Source: an uncultured Actinomycetes bacterium | GTDB taxonomy: Bacteria > Actinomycetota > Acidimicrobiia > Acidimicrobiales > Microtrichaceae | Length of the DNA stretch: 64,000 nt | NCBI GenBank assembly: GCA_903925745.1 | Contig: CAIYGQ010000174.1 | Span: 1 to 64,000, forward strand | Direction of reading: 5' to 3' | In this document: positions 1 to 6,986 of the stretch, piece by piece | Layout of the letters: the number at the start of each line of letters is the position of its first letter | Numbering within the stretch: position 1 is the stretch's first letter | Position numbers and translations under genes: made by a program | The notes under the pieces: generated by a model | What the model saw: only the letters and a program-made list of their open reading frames with translations | What the model was told of the DNA's origin: nothing | The model's database searches: none

Positions 1-480
1 GAGTGGGCCGCGGGCCACCCCGGCGTGGGGTCCGGGCGCGCCCGGACCCGACGCCGGACCAGCAGCGAGCACCCGGAGGTGCCTCCGGACCGACGGGGCG
101 CCGGCGGGTGCGGCGTCACGGACCACCGTGTCGTAGGCCGAGGACAGGGCCGGTACGGCCAGGCCGTCGCAGCCCGTGAGCGCGTCGCTGGCCGAGGCCT
201 CGTCCAATGACCCGACCAGCGCCCGCCACGCCGGGAGCGCCTCGGCGGTGACGAGATCCTCGACTGGGAACTCCCGGAGCACCGGCAGGCGGTCACGCCC
301 GATCGCTGCTGCAGCGATCCGGTCCCGGATCCGGTCGGCCAGAGCCACCACCAGTCGGTCGTCGGCGGTCCGGGCCAGGACCCCTCCGAGGGCGACGGCC
401 AGCGCCTCCTCGGCCCACACGATCCGGCCCAGGCGACGCGACTGGACCTCGAGGGATCCGGGGAACGACCCGCTGGTCAC
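1..480 (-). CDS. Hypothetical protein, N-terminal part (runs off left edge)
   Basis: An open frame without a stop runs from a GTG at 480 to the left edge (160 codons). The GTG overlaps the nadE stop codon as GTGA, the usual arrangement of translationally coupled genes, and this supports both frame and start. The product is Ala/Arg/Asp-rich, with a helical N-terminal part reading RIVWAEEALAVALGG and no signal peptide or membrane segment. I do not recognise a family. The position directly behind nadE suggests co-transcription but says nothing specific about function. The ORF track lists only shadow frames here. Confidence 0.6.
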   Translation of the reverse strand, partial: MTSGSFPGSLEVQSRRLGRIVWAEEALAVALGGVLARTADDRLVVALADRIRDRIAAAAIGRDRLPVLREFPVEDLVTAEALPAWRALVGSLDEASASDALTGCDGLAVPALSSAYDTVVRDAAPAGAPSVRRHLRVLAAGPASGPGAPGPHAGVARGPL

Positions 481-2216
481 CGGCCCGCCCCCGGACGGGG
501 CCGATACCGGTTCGTGATGGGCAGCCGGCGGTCGCGGCCGAAGGCCTTCTCCGAGATGCGGATCCCGGGCGGCGACTGCCGCCGCTTGTACTCGGCGGTG
601 TCGACGAGCGACGCGATCCGCCGCACCAGTTCGGTGTCATGACCCACCTCGATCAGCTCCTCGACGGTCGCGTCGCCGTCGACGTAGGCCGCGATCAGCG
701 GGTCGAGCACCTCGTAGGGCGGCAGGCTCTGCTGGTCGTGCTGGTCCTCGCGCAACTCAGCAGACGGCAGCTTCTCCAGGATCGAGACAGGGATCACCGG
801 CCCGTCGGGGCGGGCGTTGCGCCAGTGGCACAGCTCGTAGACCAGCAGCTTCGGCACGTCCTTGATCACGGCGAGCCCACCCGCCGTGTCGCCGTAGAGG
901 GTCGAGTACCCGACGGCCGTCTCGCTCTTGTTGCCGGTGGTCAGCACCAGCCAGCCGAACTTGTTCGACAGCGCCATCAGGATCACACCCCGGATCCGCG
1001 ACTGGAGGTTCTCCTCGGTCAGGTCCGTCGGCAGGTCGCCGAAGCTGGGGGCGAGCATGTCGAGGAACGCCTGGTGGGCCGGTTCGATTGGGACGCTGCG
1101 GGCGTCGACACCCAGGTTGGTCGCCAGCTGCATCGCGTCGCTCACCGAGTGGTCCGAGGAGAACCTGGACGGCATCAGGACCACGTGGACCGCCTCGGGG
1201 CCGAGCGCGTCAGCGGCGATGGCCGCGACGAGCGCCGAGTCGACCCCGCCCGACAGACCGAGCGTCACCTCGGAGAACCCGTTCTTGCGGACGTAGTCGC
1301 GCACTCCCAGGCAGAGCGCGGCCCACACCTCGGCGGGACCTTCCGGTGAGCCGGCCACCACCGGCGCGTCGACCGGCCGTCGCCCTGCGGCGGGACCGGC
1401 GGTGACGGCGACGACGGCGCGAGTCGGCCCGTCGGCGGGGCGGTCCGGGACCGGAACGTCGACGACCTGTTCGTCGGGTTCGAAACGGGCCAGTCGGGCC
1501 CGTACGGATCCGTCGGGGTCGACCACCACCGAGCCGCCGTCGAAGATCAGGTCGTCCTGGCCGCTGATGAGGTTCACGTAGACGACCGGGACCCCGCACT
1601 CGGCCACGCGACGGCGGAGCATCGCCTCGCGGACATCCTGCTTGTCGACGTGGAACGGAGACGCGTTCAGGTTCAACACGACCTCCGCCCCGGAGGAGCA
1701 GGCCGCTGCGACCGGGCCGTCGTCCAGCCAGACGTCCTCGCACACGGTCACCGCGCAACGCACGCCGGCGAAGGAGAACAACGGCTGGTCGGGCGGCCCA
1801 GGGTCGAAGTAGCGGGGCTCGTCGAACACTGCGTAGTTGGGCAGCGCCTGCTTCCGGTAGCTGCCGACGAGCCGGCCGTCGTGGAGCACCGCTGCGGCGT
1901 TCCACGGTCCGTCGAGGGGGTCGTGCGGATTCGCGCCGCGGCGACGATGACCCTCGACCCAACCGACGACCGCGGCGCAGTGGCCGGTCACCAGCGCCGC
2001 GAGCCGGTGCAGGGCCTGCTGCTGGTCGTCGACGAACCCGGGCTTCAACAACAGGTCCTCGGGTGGGTACCCGGAGACGGCCAGTTCGGGGACGACCAGG
2101 ACGTCGGCCCCGGCGGCCTCGGCCCGGGCGTGGGCCGCGGCGACCTGCTCGACGTTCTCGTCGAGTGCCCCGACCGTCAGGTCGAGCTGCGCCAGGGCCA
2201 CCCGGAGCGTCGCCAC
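477..2216 (-). CDS. nadE: Glutamine-dependent NAD+ synthetase
   Basis: Makes NAD+ from deamido-NAD+, ATP and glutamine-derived ammonia, the last step of NAD biosynthesis, in the cytosol. The 579-residue length fits the two-domain form. The N-terminal glutaminase domain has the nitrilase triad: Glu44 in VVPELAVSGYP, Lys122 in YRKQALPNY and Cys159 in VTVCEDVW. The C-terminal synthetase domain has the ATP-pyrophosphatase loop LGLSGGVDSAL. The start is GTG. The gene is followed by a coupled hypothetical gene and diverges from a lipoprotein gene across about 135 bp. Confidence 0.96.
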   Translation of the reverse strand: MATLRVALAQLDLTVGALDENVEQVAAAHARAEAAGADVLVVPELAVSGYPPEDLLLKPGFVDDQQQALHRLAALVTGHCAAVVGWVEGHRRRGANPHDPLDGPWNAAAVLHDGRLVGSYRKQALPNYAVFDEPRYFDPGPPDQPLFSFAGVRCAVTVCEDVWLDDGPVAAACSSGAEVVLNLNASPFHVDKQDVREAMLRRRVAECGVPVVYVNLISGQDDLIFDGGSVVVDPDGSVRARLARFEPDEQVVDVPVPDRPADGPTRAVVAVTAGPAAGRRPVDAPVVAGSPEGPAEVWAALCLGVRDYVRKNGFSEVTLGLSGGVDSALVAAIAADALGPEAVHVVLMPSRFSSDHSVSDAMQLATNLGVDARSVPIEPAHQAFLDMLAPSFGDLPTDLTEENLQSRIRGVILMALSNKFGWLVLTTGNKSETAVGYSTLYGDTAGGLAVIKDVPKLLVYELCHWRNARPDGPVIPVSILEKLPSAELREDQHDQQSLPPYEVLDPLIAAYVDGDATVEELIEVGHDTELVRRIASLVDTAEYKRRQSPPGIRISEKAFGRDRRLPITNRYRPRPGAGR

Positions 2217-2352
2217 GGCGTCAGGCTAGGTGGTGGCCCCACGACCCCGGTGACGAACCCGCCGGGCCTCCCCACCGGAATCCGAGAGGCGAGCGGTCCG
2301 GTGGTCCTAGAGTCCGGGCATCGGGCGAAGCGGCGAGCGAGGAGCGACACCC

Positions 2353-3024
2353 ATGACCACCCCACGATCACTCGTCCGTCTGGGCGCCGTCGCCGGGCTC
2401 ACCGCGGCGATGATGCTGGTCGGCTGCGGCTCCGACTCCGAACAGTCGAAGGAGTCGACCACGACGACGACCACCGCGTCCCCGACCACGACGGTGGCCG
2501 AGGGCGGAGCCGGGGGCGCCACCGACTCCAGCGGTGGCGGCGGTTCCGGCGGCGGATCATCCAGCAGTGGCGGGTCCTCGGGCGGCGGCTCGTCCAGCGG
2601 CGTGTCCATCGAGAAGTACAGCGTGCCGTCGAGCGTCGACTGCTCGGGTGATGACCCGCAGGTCCCGCTCACCTGGTCGGTCCCGAACGCCGACCGTGTC
2701 ACGATCTCGGTGGACGGCCCGGGCATCTACGCCGAGTACGGGCCGACCGGCCAGACCTCGATCCTGTTCCCGTGCCCCGGCCCGCACACCTACATGATCA
2801 CCGGCTCCGGGCCCGGCGGCGTCACGGAGACCAGGACCGTCACCGTCACGTCGAAGAACCAGCCGACGACCACCGCAGCCTCCGGCACGTCGTCGATGAC
2901 GGACGACGGGAACGCGAACTCGGGCAGCGGCTCGGGCTCGGGTTCGGGCTCGGGCTCGGGCAGCGGCTCGGGCTCGGGCAGCGGCTCGGGCTCGGGCAGC
3001 GGCTCGGGCTCGAACGGCAACTGA
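2353..3024 (+). CDS. Ser/Gly-rich secreted lipoprotein
   Basis: A 223-residue protein with a type II signal peptide ending in the lipobox LVGC (lipidated Cys25), so it is predicted to be anchored on the outer face of the membrane. A Thr/Ser/Gly-rich linker follows, then a globular segment of about 85 residues with two Cys (in SSVDCSGD and LFPCPGPH) in an Ig/PKD-like pattern (VPLTWSVPNADRVTISVDG), then a C-terminal tail of nearly pure Gly-Ser. Function is unknown; the beta-sandwich reading is inferred from the alternating pattern only. It converges on glnII. Confidence 0.8.
   Translation: MTTPRSLVRLGAVAGLTAAMMLVGCGSDSEQSKESTTTTTTASPTTTVAEGGAGGATDSSGGGGSGGGSSSSGGSSGGGSSSGVSIEKYSVPSSVDCSGDDPQVPLTWSVPNADRVTISVDGPGIYAEYGPTGQTSILFPCPGPHTYMITGSGPGGVTETRTVTVTSKNQPTTTAASGTSSMTDDGNANSGSGSGSGSGSGSGSGSGSGSGSGSGSGSGSNGN
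2921..3012 (+). repeat. GGCTCG/GGCAGC simple repeat coding for a (Gly-Ser)n tail
   Basis: The 3' end of the lipoprotein gene is a low-complexity array built from gggctc and gggcag hexamers, with an 18-bp higher-order unit gggcagcggctcgggctc repeated in tandem. It encodes about 30 residues of alternating Gly-Ser and is likely to vary in length between strains by slippage. Confidence 0.85.
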
Positions 3025-3030
3025 GCGATC

Positions 3031-3091
3031 GGCCCGGCACGCCGGGCCACGACCCGGGCGCGACCGTGGGGACCCCGGAGGGCCCCCACGG
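3031..3091. terminator. Two hairpins between convergent lipoprotein and glnII genes
   Basis: A 7-bp stem with a 4-nt loop (ggcccgg-cacg-ccgggcc, 3031-3048) is followed by an 8-bp stem with a 12-nt loop (ccgtgggg ... ccccacgg, 3064-3091). Neither has a T-run. Their position between converging stops suggests bidirectional termination. Confidence 0.5.
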
Positions 3092-3111
3092 ATCGACGTG
3101 CCTCGGAGGAA

Positions 3112-4125
3112 TCAGCTGGCAGCCGAGCAGACCGTCTCGGTGATGAGCCGGGCGACCACGTACGGATCGCAGTTGGCGTTCGGCCGACGATCCTCGATGT
3201 AGCCCTTCTGGTCCTGGGCGACCTGCCACGGGATCCGGATCGAGGCGCCGCGGTCCGACACCCCGTAACGGAACTGCGAGTAGTGGGCGGTCTCGTGCAG
3301 ACCGGTGAGCCGGTCCTCGTAGCCGTGGCCGTACCCGGCCAGGTGCTCCTCGACCTTGCCCTCGCCGCCGATGGCCTCGCACGCCGCGATGACCGCGTCG
3401 TAGGACTCGCGCATCTGCTTGGTCGAGAAGTTCGTGTGACAGCCGGCTCCGTTCCAGTCACCCTTGATGGGCTTGGCGGAGATGGAGGCGTTCACGCCGA
3501 AGTCCTCGGCGATGCGGTAGAGCAGGTAGCGCGCGATCCACATCTGGTCGCCGACCTCGAGCGTTCCGGCCGGGCCGATCTGGTACTCCCACTGACCGAG
3601 CATCACCTCGGCGTTCGTGCCCGAGATCTTGAGGCCCGCCTCGATGCAGGCCGTCGTGTGGGCCTCGACGATGTCGCGGCCGGCGATCTCCACAGCACCG
3701 ACGCCGCAGTAGTAGGGGCCCTGCGGGGCCGGGTAGTAGTAGCCCTCGCTGGGCCAACCGAGCGGACGACCCTCCTTGAAGAAGGTGTACTCCTGCTCCA
3801 TCCCGAACCACGGCTCGAACGACTCGTACTTCTCGGCGACGGCCTGGCAGGCCGCACGGGTGTTGGTCGGGTGGGGCTCCATCGTCTCGGGGAGCAGCAC
3901 CTCGTTGAGCACCAGGATGTCGTTGCCGCCACGGATGGGGTCGGGACAGGTGAACACCGGGCGCAGCACGCAGTCGGAGTTCTCTCCGGGCGCCTGGTTG
4001 GTCGACGATCCGTCGAAGCCCCAGATGCCGGGCTCCGCGCCGTCGTCGAGGATCTTGGTCTTGGAACGGATCAGCGGCACGGGTTCGGTCCCGTCGATCC
4101 AGATGTACTCAGCCCGATACGCCAC
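3112..4125 (-). CDS. glnII: Glutamine synthetase type II (GSII)
   Basis: Condenses ammonia and glutamate with ATP to give glutamine. The 337-residue protein is of the short, eukaryotic-like type II class, with WGFDGSSTNQAPG near the N-terminus, the GMEQEYTFF glutamate/metal motif, and NGAGCHTNFST in the catalytic domain. The ORF track extends upstream to 4461, but a GTG at 4125 preceded by AGGAG at 7-nt spacing gives the family-typical start VAYRAEYIWIDG. It diverges from a type I glutamine synthetase. GSII is not known to be adenylylated, so control is probably transcriptional. Confidence 0.95.
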   Translation of the reverse strand: MAYRAEYIWIDGTEPVPLIRSKTKILDDGAEPGIWGFDGSSTNQAPGENSDCVLRPVFTCPDPIRGGNDILVLNEVLLPETMEPHPTNTRAACQAVAEKYESFEPWFGMEQEYTFFKEGRPLGWPSEGYYYPAPQGPYYCGVGAVEIAGRDIVEAHTTACIEAGLKISGTNAEVMLGQWEYQIGPAGTLEVGDQMWIARYLLYRIAEDFGVNASISAKPIKGDWNGAGCHTNFSTKQMRESYDAVIAACEAIGGEGKVEEHLAGYGHGYEDRLTGLHETAHYSQFRYGVSDRGASIRIPWQVAQDQKGYIEDRRPNANCDPYVVARLITETVCSAAS

Positions 4126-4410
4126 GGGATCTCCTACTCGTCGTCGTCGCCCCACCGTTGCGATGGGGCTGGCCCGATACTTGCACCACCGGACGGGCAG
4201 CCCGGAAACGAGGTTCCCGGCCGGTGGATCGAGAGCGTGTCCGAGGGCGTTTTCCCGGTCGTTGCCCGACTGTGAACGCTGTGTGAACTGGACGCCGGGC
4301 CCTTCCGGGCGCCCGCGGAGGGCTGGTACACCCTCGTCGTCGGAGGGGGCCCGGCCCGTGGAGCCCACTCGGCGCCGGCAGTACCGTGAACGAGAGAGCG
4401 AAGTGAACGA
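4126..4410. promoter_or_regulatory. Divergent glnII/glnA control region with GTGAAC repeats
   Basis: A 285-bp region between divergent glutamine synthetase genes. TGTGAAC occurs at 4271-4277 and 4282-4288, exactly 11 bp apart, and GTGAACGA occurs at 4386-4393 and 4403-4410, 17 bp apart, the last copy abutting the glnA ATG. The 11-bp period matches the paired half-site layout known for actinobacterial GlnR (GTnAC-n6-GAAAC), although the bases only partly agree. A GlnR-like regulator lies just downstream of glnA. The operator role is inferred. Confidence 0.45.
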
Positions 4411-5781
4411 ATGGACGAGGCGATGAACTTCGGTGAGTTCGACGATGCGACCGCCGGCCACCAGCGCGACTACGTGCTGCGGACCGTCGAGGAACGCCGG
4501 GTCCGGATGGTCCGGTTGTGGTTCACCGACGTGCTCGGCCAGTTGAAGTCGGTCGCCATCTCACCGGTGGAACTCGACGCCGCCTTCGAGGAGGGCGTGC
4601 AGTTCGACGGCTCCGCCATCGACGGGTTCAGCCGCGTCCAGGAGAGCGACGTCCTGGCCTTCCCCGACCCGAACTCGTTCCAGCTGATGACCGGTGGCGG
4701 CGACGACGTCACCGCCCGGATCTACTGCGACATCGCCGAGCTGGACGGCACACCGTTCCAGGGCGACCCTCGACAGGTCCTCCGTCGCAACCTGCAACGC
4801 GCCGCCGAGGCCGGGTTCGAGTTCATGTGCGCACCCGAGGTCGAGTACTTCTACCTCGGATCCGACGACCCGGCGGTGGCACCGCAGCCGCTCGACCAGG
4901 CCAGCTACTTCGACCTGACGACGCTGGACGAGACCTCGGACATCCGCCGGCGGACGATCCAGCGGCTCGAGTCCAGCGGGATCCCGGTCGAGTACTCCTT
5001 CCACGAGGACGCACCGTCGCAGCACGAGATCGACCTGCGCTACACCGACGCACTCGGCATGGCCGACAACGTCATGGCGATGCGGATGATCGTCCGTGAG
5101 GTGGCCGTCGCATCCGGAGTGCACGCCACGTTCATGCCGAAGCCCATGGAGGGCGTCCAGGGGTCGGGCATGCACACGCACCTGTCGTTGTGGCAGGGGG
5201 ACACGAACGCCTTCTACGACGCCGAGGCCGAGTACGGGTTGTCGAAGGTGGCGCGTGCCTTCATCGCCGGTGTGCTCGCGCACGCCGGCGAGATCACTGC
5301 GGTCACCAACCAGCTCGTGAACTCCTACAAGCGGCTCGTGGCGGGCTTCGAGGCACCGGTCCACATCTCGTGGGCCCGCAACGACCGGTCCGCCCTGGTG
5401 CGGGTGCCGATCCCGAAGCGCAACAAACAGGCGCAGGGCACACGCATCGAGTACCGGGCGATCGACCCGGCGTGTAACCCGTACCTGGCCTTCTCGGTGC
5501 TGCTGGCCGCCGGCCTGGCCGGCATCCACGGGAACTACGAGCTCGGCCCCGAGTCCGTCGCCGCCGACCTGACCGAGGCCGACCGCCGCGCGGACGACGC
5601 CGACCTGCTCCCCAACAACCTGGCCACCGCGCTGGACCGGATGGAGGGGTCGACCCTGGTGCGCGAGGCGCTCGGCGAGCACATCTTCGAGTGGTTCCTG
5701 CGCAACAAGCGGGCCGAGTGGAGCGGCTACCGCACCCACGTGTCCAGCTTCGAGCTCCAGCGGTACCTGCGGACCTGGTGA
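4411..5781 (+). CDS. glnA: Glutamine synthetase type I
   Basis: A second ammonia-assimilating glutamine synthetase, 456 residues, of the dodecameric bacterial type I class. Visible motifs are the beta-grasp loop VQFDGSAIDGFSRVQESD, the EVEYFYLG metal-binding strand, GSGMHTHLSLW, and the ATP/glutamate segment NSYKRLVAGFEAP. The tyrosine motif (NLYDLP) adenylylated in the GSI-beta subclass is not seen; the region reads DDADLLPNNL, suggesting the GSI-alpha subclass without adenylylation control. The stop overlaps the start of the following regulator by one base (TGATG), so the two are coupled. Confidence 0.95.
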   Translation: MDEAMNFGEFDDATAGHQRDYVLRTVEERRVRMVRLWFTDVLGQLKSVAISPVELDAAFEEGVQFDGSAIDGFSRVQESDVLAFPDPNSFQLMTGGGDDVTARIYCDIAELDGTPFQGDPRQVLRRNLQRAAEAGFEFMCAPEVEYFYLGSDDPAVAPQPLDQASYFDLTTLDETSDIRRRTIQRLESSGIPVEYSFHEDAPSQHEIDLRYTDALGMADNVMAMRMIVREVAVASGVHATFMPKPMEGVQGSGMHTHLSLWQGDTNAFYDAEAEYGLSKVARAFIAGVLAHAGEITAVTNQLVNSYKRLVAGFEAPVHISWARNDRSALVRVPIPKRNKQAQGTRIEYRAIDPACNPYLAFSVLLAAGLAGIHGNYELGPESVAADLTEADRRADDADLLPNNLATALDRMEGSTLVREALGEHIFEWFLRNKRAEWSGYRTHVSSFELQRYLRTW

Positions 5782-6449
5782 TGGACCCGATCCTGATCTG
5801 GCCCGATCCGCCGCCACCGGACCTGGTCCGCGTGCTGGACCTGGCCGGGCTGCCGTGGACCGCGGTCACCGGAGAGGCCGACGCACGCGACCTGACCTAC
5901 CCGGCCGCCGTGGTGGCCGCCGACGAGGACCCCGAGGGCGGGTTCGCCATGGCCCGGGCGCTGCGCCGGGGTGACCTGTCCCCGGCGCCGGTGCTGTTGC
6001 TGGTGCGGGGCACGTCGCTCACCGACCTGGACGGTCGCCACGGCCACTTCGACGACTTCTGCGTGACGCCGGCGCACCCCGCCGAGCTCGAGGCGCGGGT
6101 CCGGCACCTGCTCGCCGGCGACCCGACGGTCGGACACGCGCCCGAGGTCGTGCAGTACGACACGCTGGTGTTGAACCTGGAGACCTACCAGGCGTCGATC
6201 GACGGCCAACCGCTCGACCTGACCTACATGGAGTACGAGCTGTTGAAGTTCCTGGCCGCCAGCCCCGGCCGGGTCTTCACCCGCGAGGTGCTGTTGTCCC
6301 GGGTGTGGGGCTATGAGTACTACGGCGGTGCCCGGACGGTGGACGTCCACGTCCGCCGGTTGCGTGCCAAGCTCGGCGAGGTGCACGCCGGGTTGATCCA
6401 GACGGTCCGCTCGGTCGGCTACCGCTTCGGCGAGGCCCGCTGGGGCTGA
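5781..6449 (+). CDS. OmpR/GlnR-type orphan response regulator
   Basis: A 222-residue regulator with an N-terminal receiver-like domain (about 1-115) and a C-terminal winged helix (LTYMEYELLKFLAASPGRVFTR ... GARTVDVHVRRLRAKLG ... VRSVGYRF). The receiver lacks the acidic pair after strand 1 (ILIWPDPPPP), and the usual Lys-Pro is Thr-Pro (CVTPAHP), so canonical phosphorylation is unlikely, as in actinobacterial GlnR. No histidine kinase gene is adjacent. It starts within the glnA stop (TGATG); ORF-track codons before 5781 belong to glnA overlap. The nitrogen-regulator role is inferred from this coupling and architecture. Confidence 0.82.
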   Translation: MDPILIWPDPPPPDLVRVLDLAGLPWTAVTGEADARDLTYPAAVVAADEDPEGGFAMARALRRGDLSPAPVLLLVRGTSLTDLDGRHGHFDDFCVTPAHPAELEARVRHLLAGDPTVGHAPEVVQYDTLVLNLETYQASIDGQPLDLTYMEYELLKFLAASPGRVFTREVLLSRVWGYEYYGGARTVDVHVRRLRAKLGEVHAGLIQTVRSVGYRFGEARWG

Positions 6450-6469
6450 GCCCGCGACGCCGGGGAGGA

Positions 6470-6628
6470 TCAGACGTTGAGCTCGACGAGCTCGCTGTCC
6501 TCGTGCAGGTACTCCACGTCCTTGCTCAGGGTCTGTCCGAGGATCACGGCGATCACACCGCCGGAGATGATGAAGACGACCGGCAGGACGACCAGCAACG
6601 CCACGGCCATGATGAGGGCGGGGATCAT
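6470..6628 (-). CDS. Small single-span membrane protein (52 aa), not in ORF track
   Basis: ATG at 6628 to TGA at 6470 encodes 52 residues: a hydrophobic helix (MIPALIMAVALLVVLPVV and onward, about residues 3-31) followed by an acidic tail ending in SELVELNV. The start lies 4 nt behind the ridA-like stop, implying co-transcription. No strong ribosome-binding site is visible, and coupling could explain that. I recognise no family. Strong hydrophobic patterning and tight packing against the neighbour are the grounds for calling it real. Confidence 0.6.
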   Translation of the reverse strand: MIPALIMAVALLVVLPVVFIISGGVIAVILGQTLSKDVEYLHEDSELVELNV

Positions 6629-6632
6629 GAAC

Positions 6633-6977
6633 TCAGTCTGCCCCACGGAAGGCCCAGGCCTCCACCTCCACCAGCGCCCCGAGTGGCAGCTCGGCGACGG
6701 CGACGGCGGACCGGGCGGGTGGCGTCCCGGTGAAGGTCTCCAGGTACACCCGGTTCATCTCGGCGTAGTCGTCCATCGTGGTCAGGAACACGGTCGTCTT
6801 GACCACGTCGTCGACCGTTGCGCCCCCGTCGGCGAGCCGGTCCACCAGGTTGGCCAGCGCCTGGCGCAGCTGACCGGCCAGGTCGTCGGCCATCCCGTCC
6901 GGCCCGAGTCCGATCTGGCCCGACACGACGACCCAGTCGCCGGCCCGGACCACGGGGGTGTAGGGCGGATCGCTCAC
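6633..6977 (-). CDS. RidA family (YjgF/UK114) protein
   Basis: A 114-residue protein of RidA length, in which trimers hydrolyse reactive enamine/imine intermediates or act in related small-molecule roles. Family features are VVSGQIGLGPDG, the substrate-binding Arg region in PPARSAVAVAELPLGALVEVEAWA, and VVKTTVFLTTMDDY before it. It is followed after 4 nt by a small membrane-protein gene. The exact substrate cannot be read from sequence, because RidA subfamilies differ in activity. Confidence 0.85.
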   Translation of the reverse strand: MSDPPYTPVVRAGDWVVVSGQIGLGPDGMADDLAGQLRQALANLVDRLADGGATVDDVVKTTVFLTTMDDYAEMNRVYLETFTGTPPARSAVAVAELPLGALVEVEAWAFRGAD

Positions 6978-6986
6978 GTCGCCACC

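Noticed and set aside
2921-3015. Hexamer array in the lipoprotein gene considered as CRISPR or iterons
   Set aside because: It is an in-frame Gly-Ser coding simple repeat without spacers.
4126-4461. N-terminal extension of GSII in the ORF track
   Set aside because: GTG 4125 with AGGAG gives the normal GSII N-terminus; the extension overlaps the glnA start and the GTGAAC repeats.
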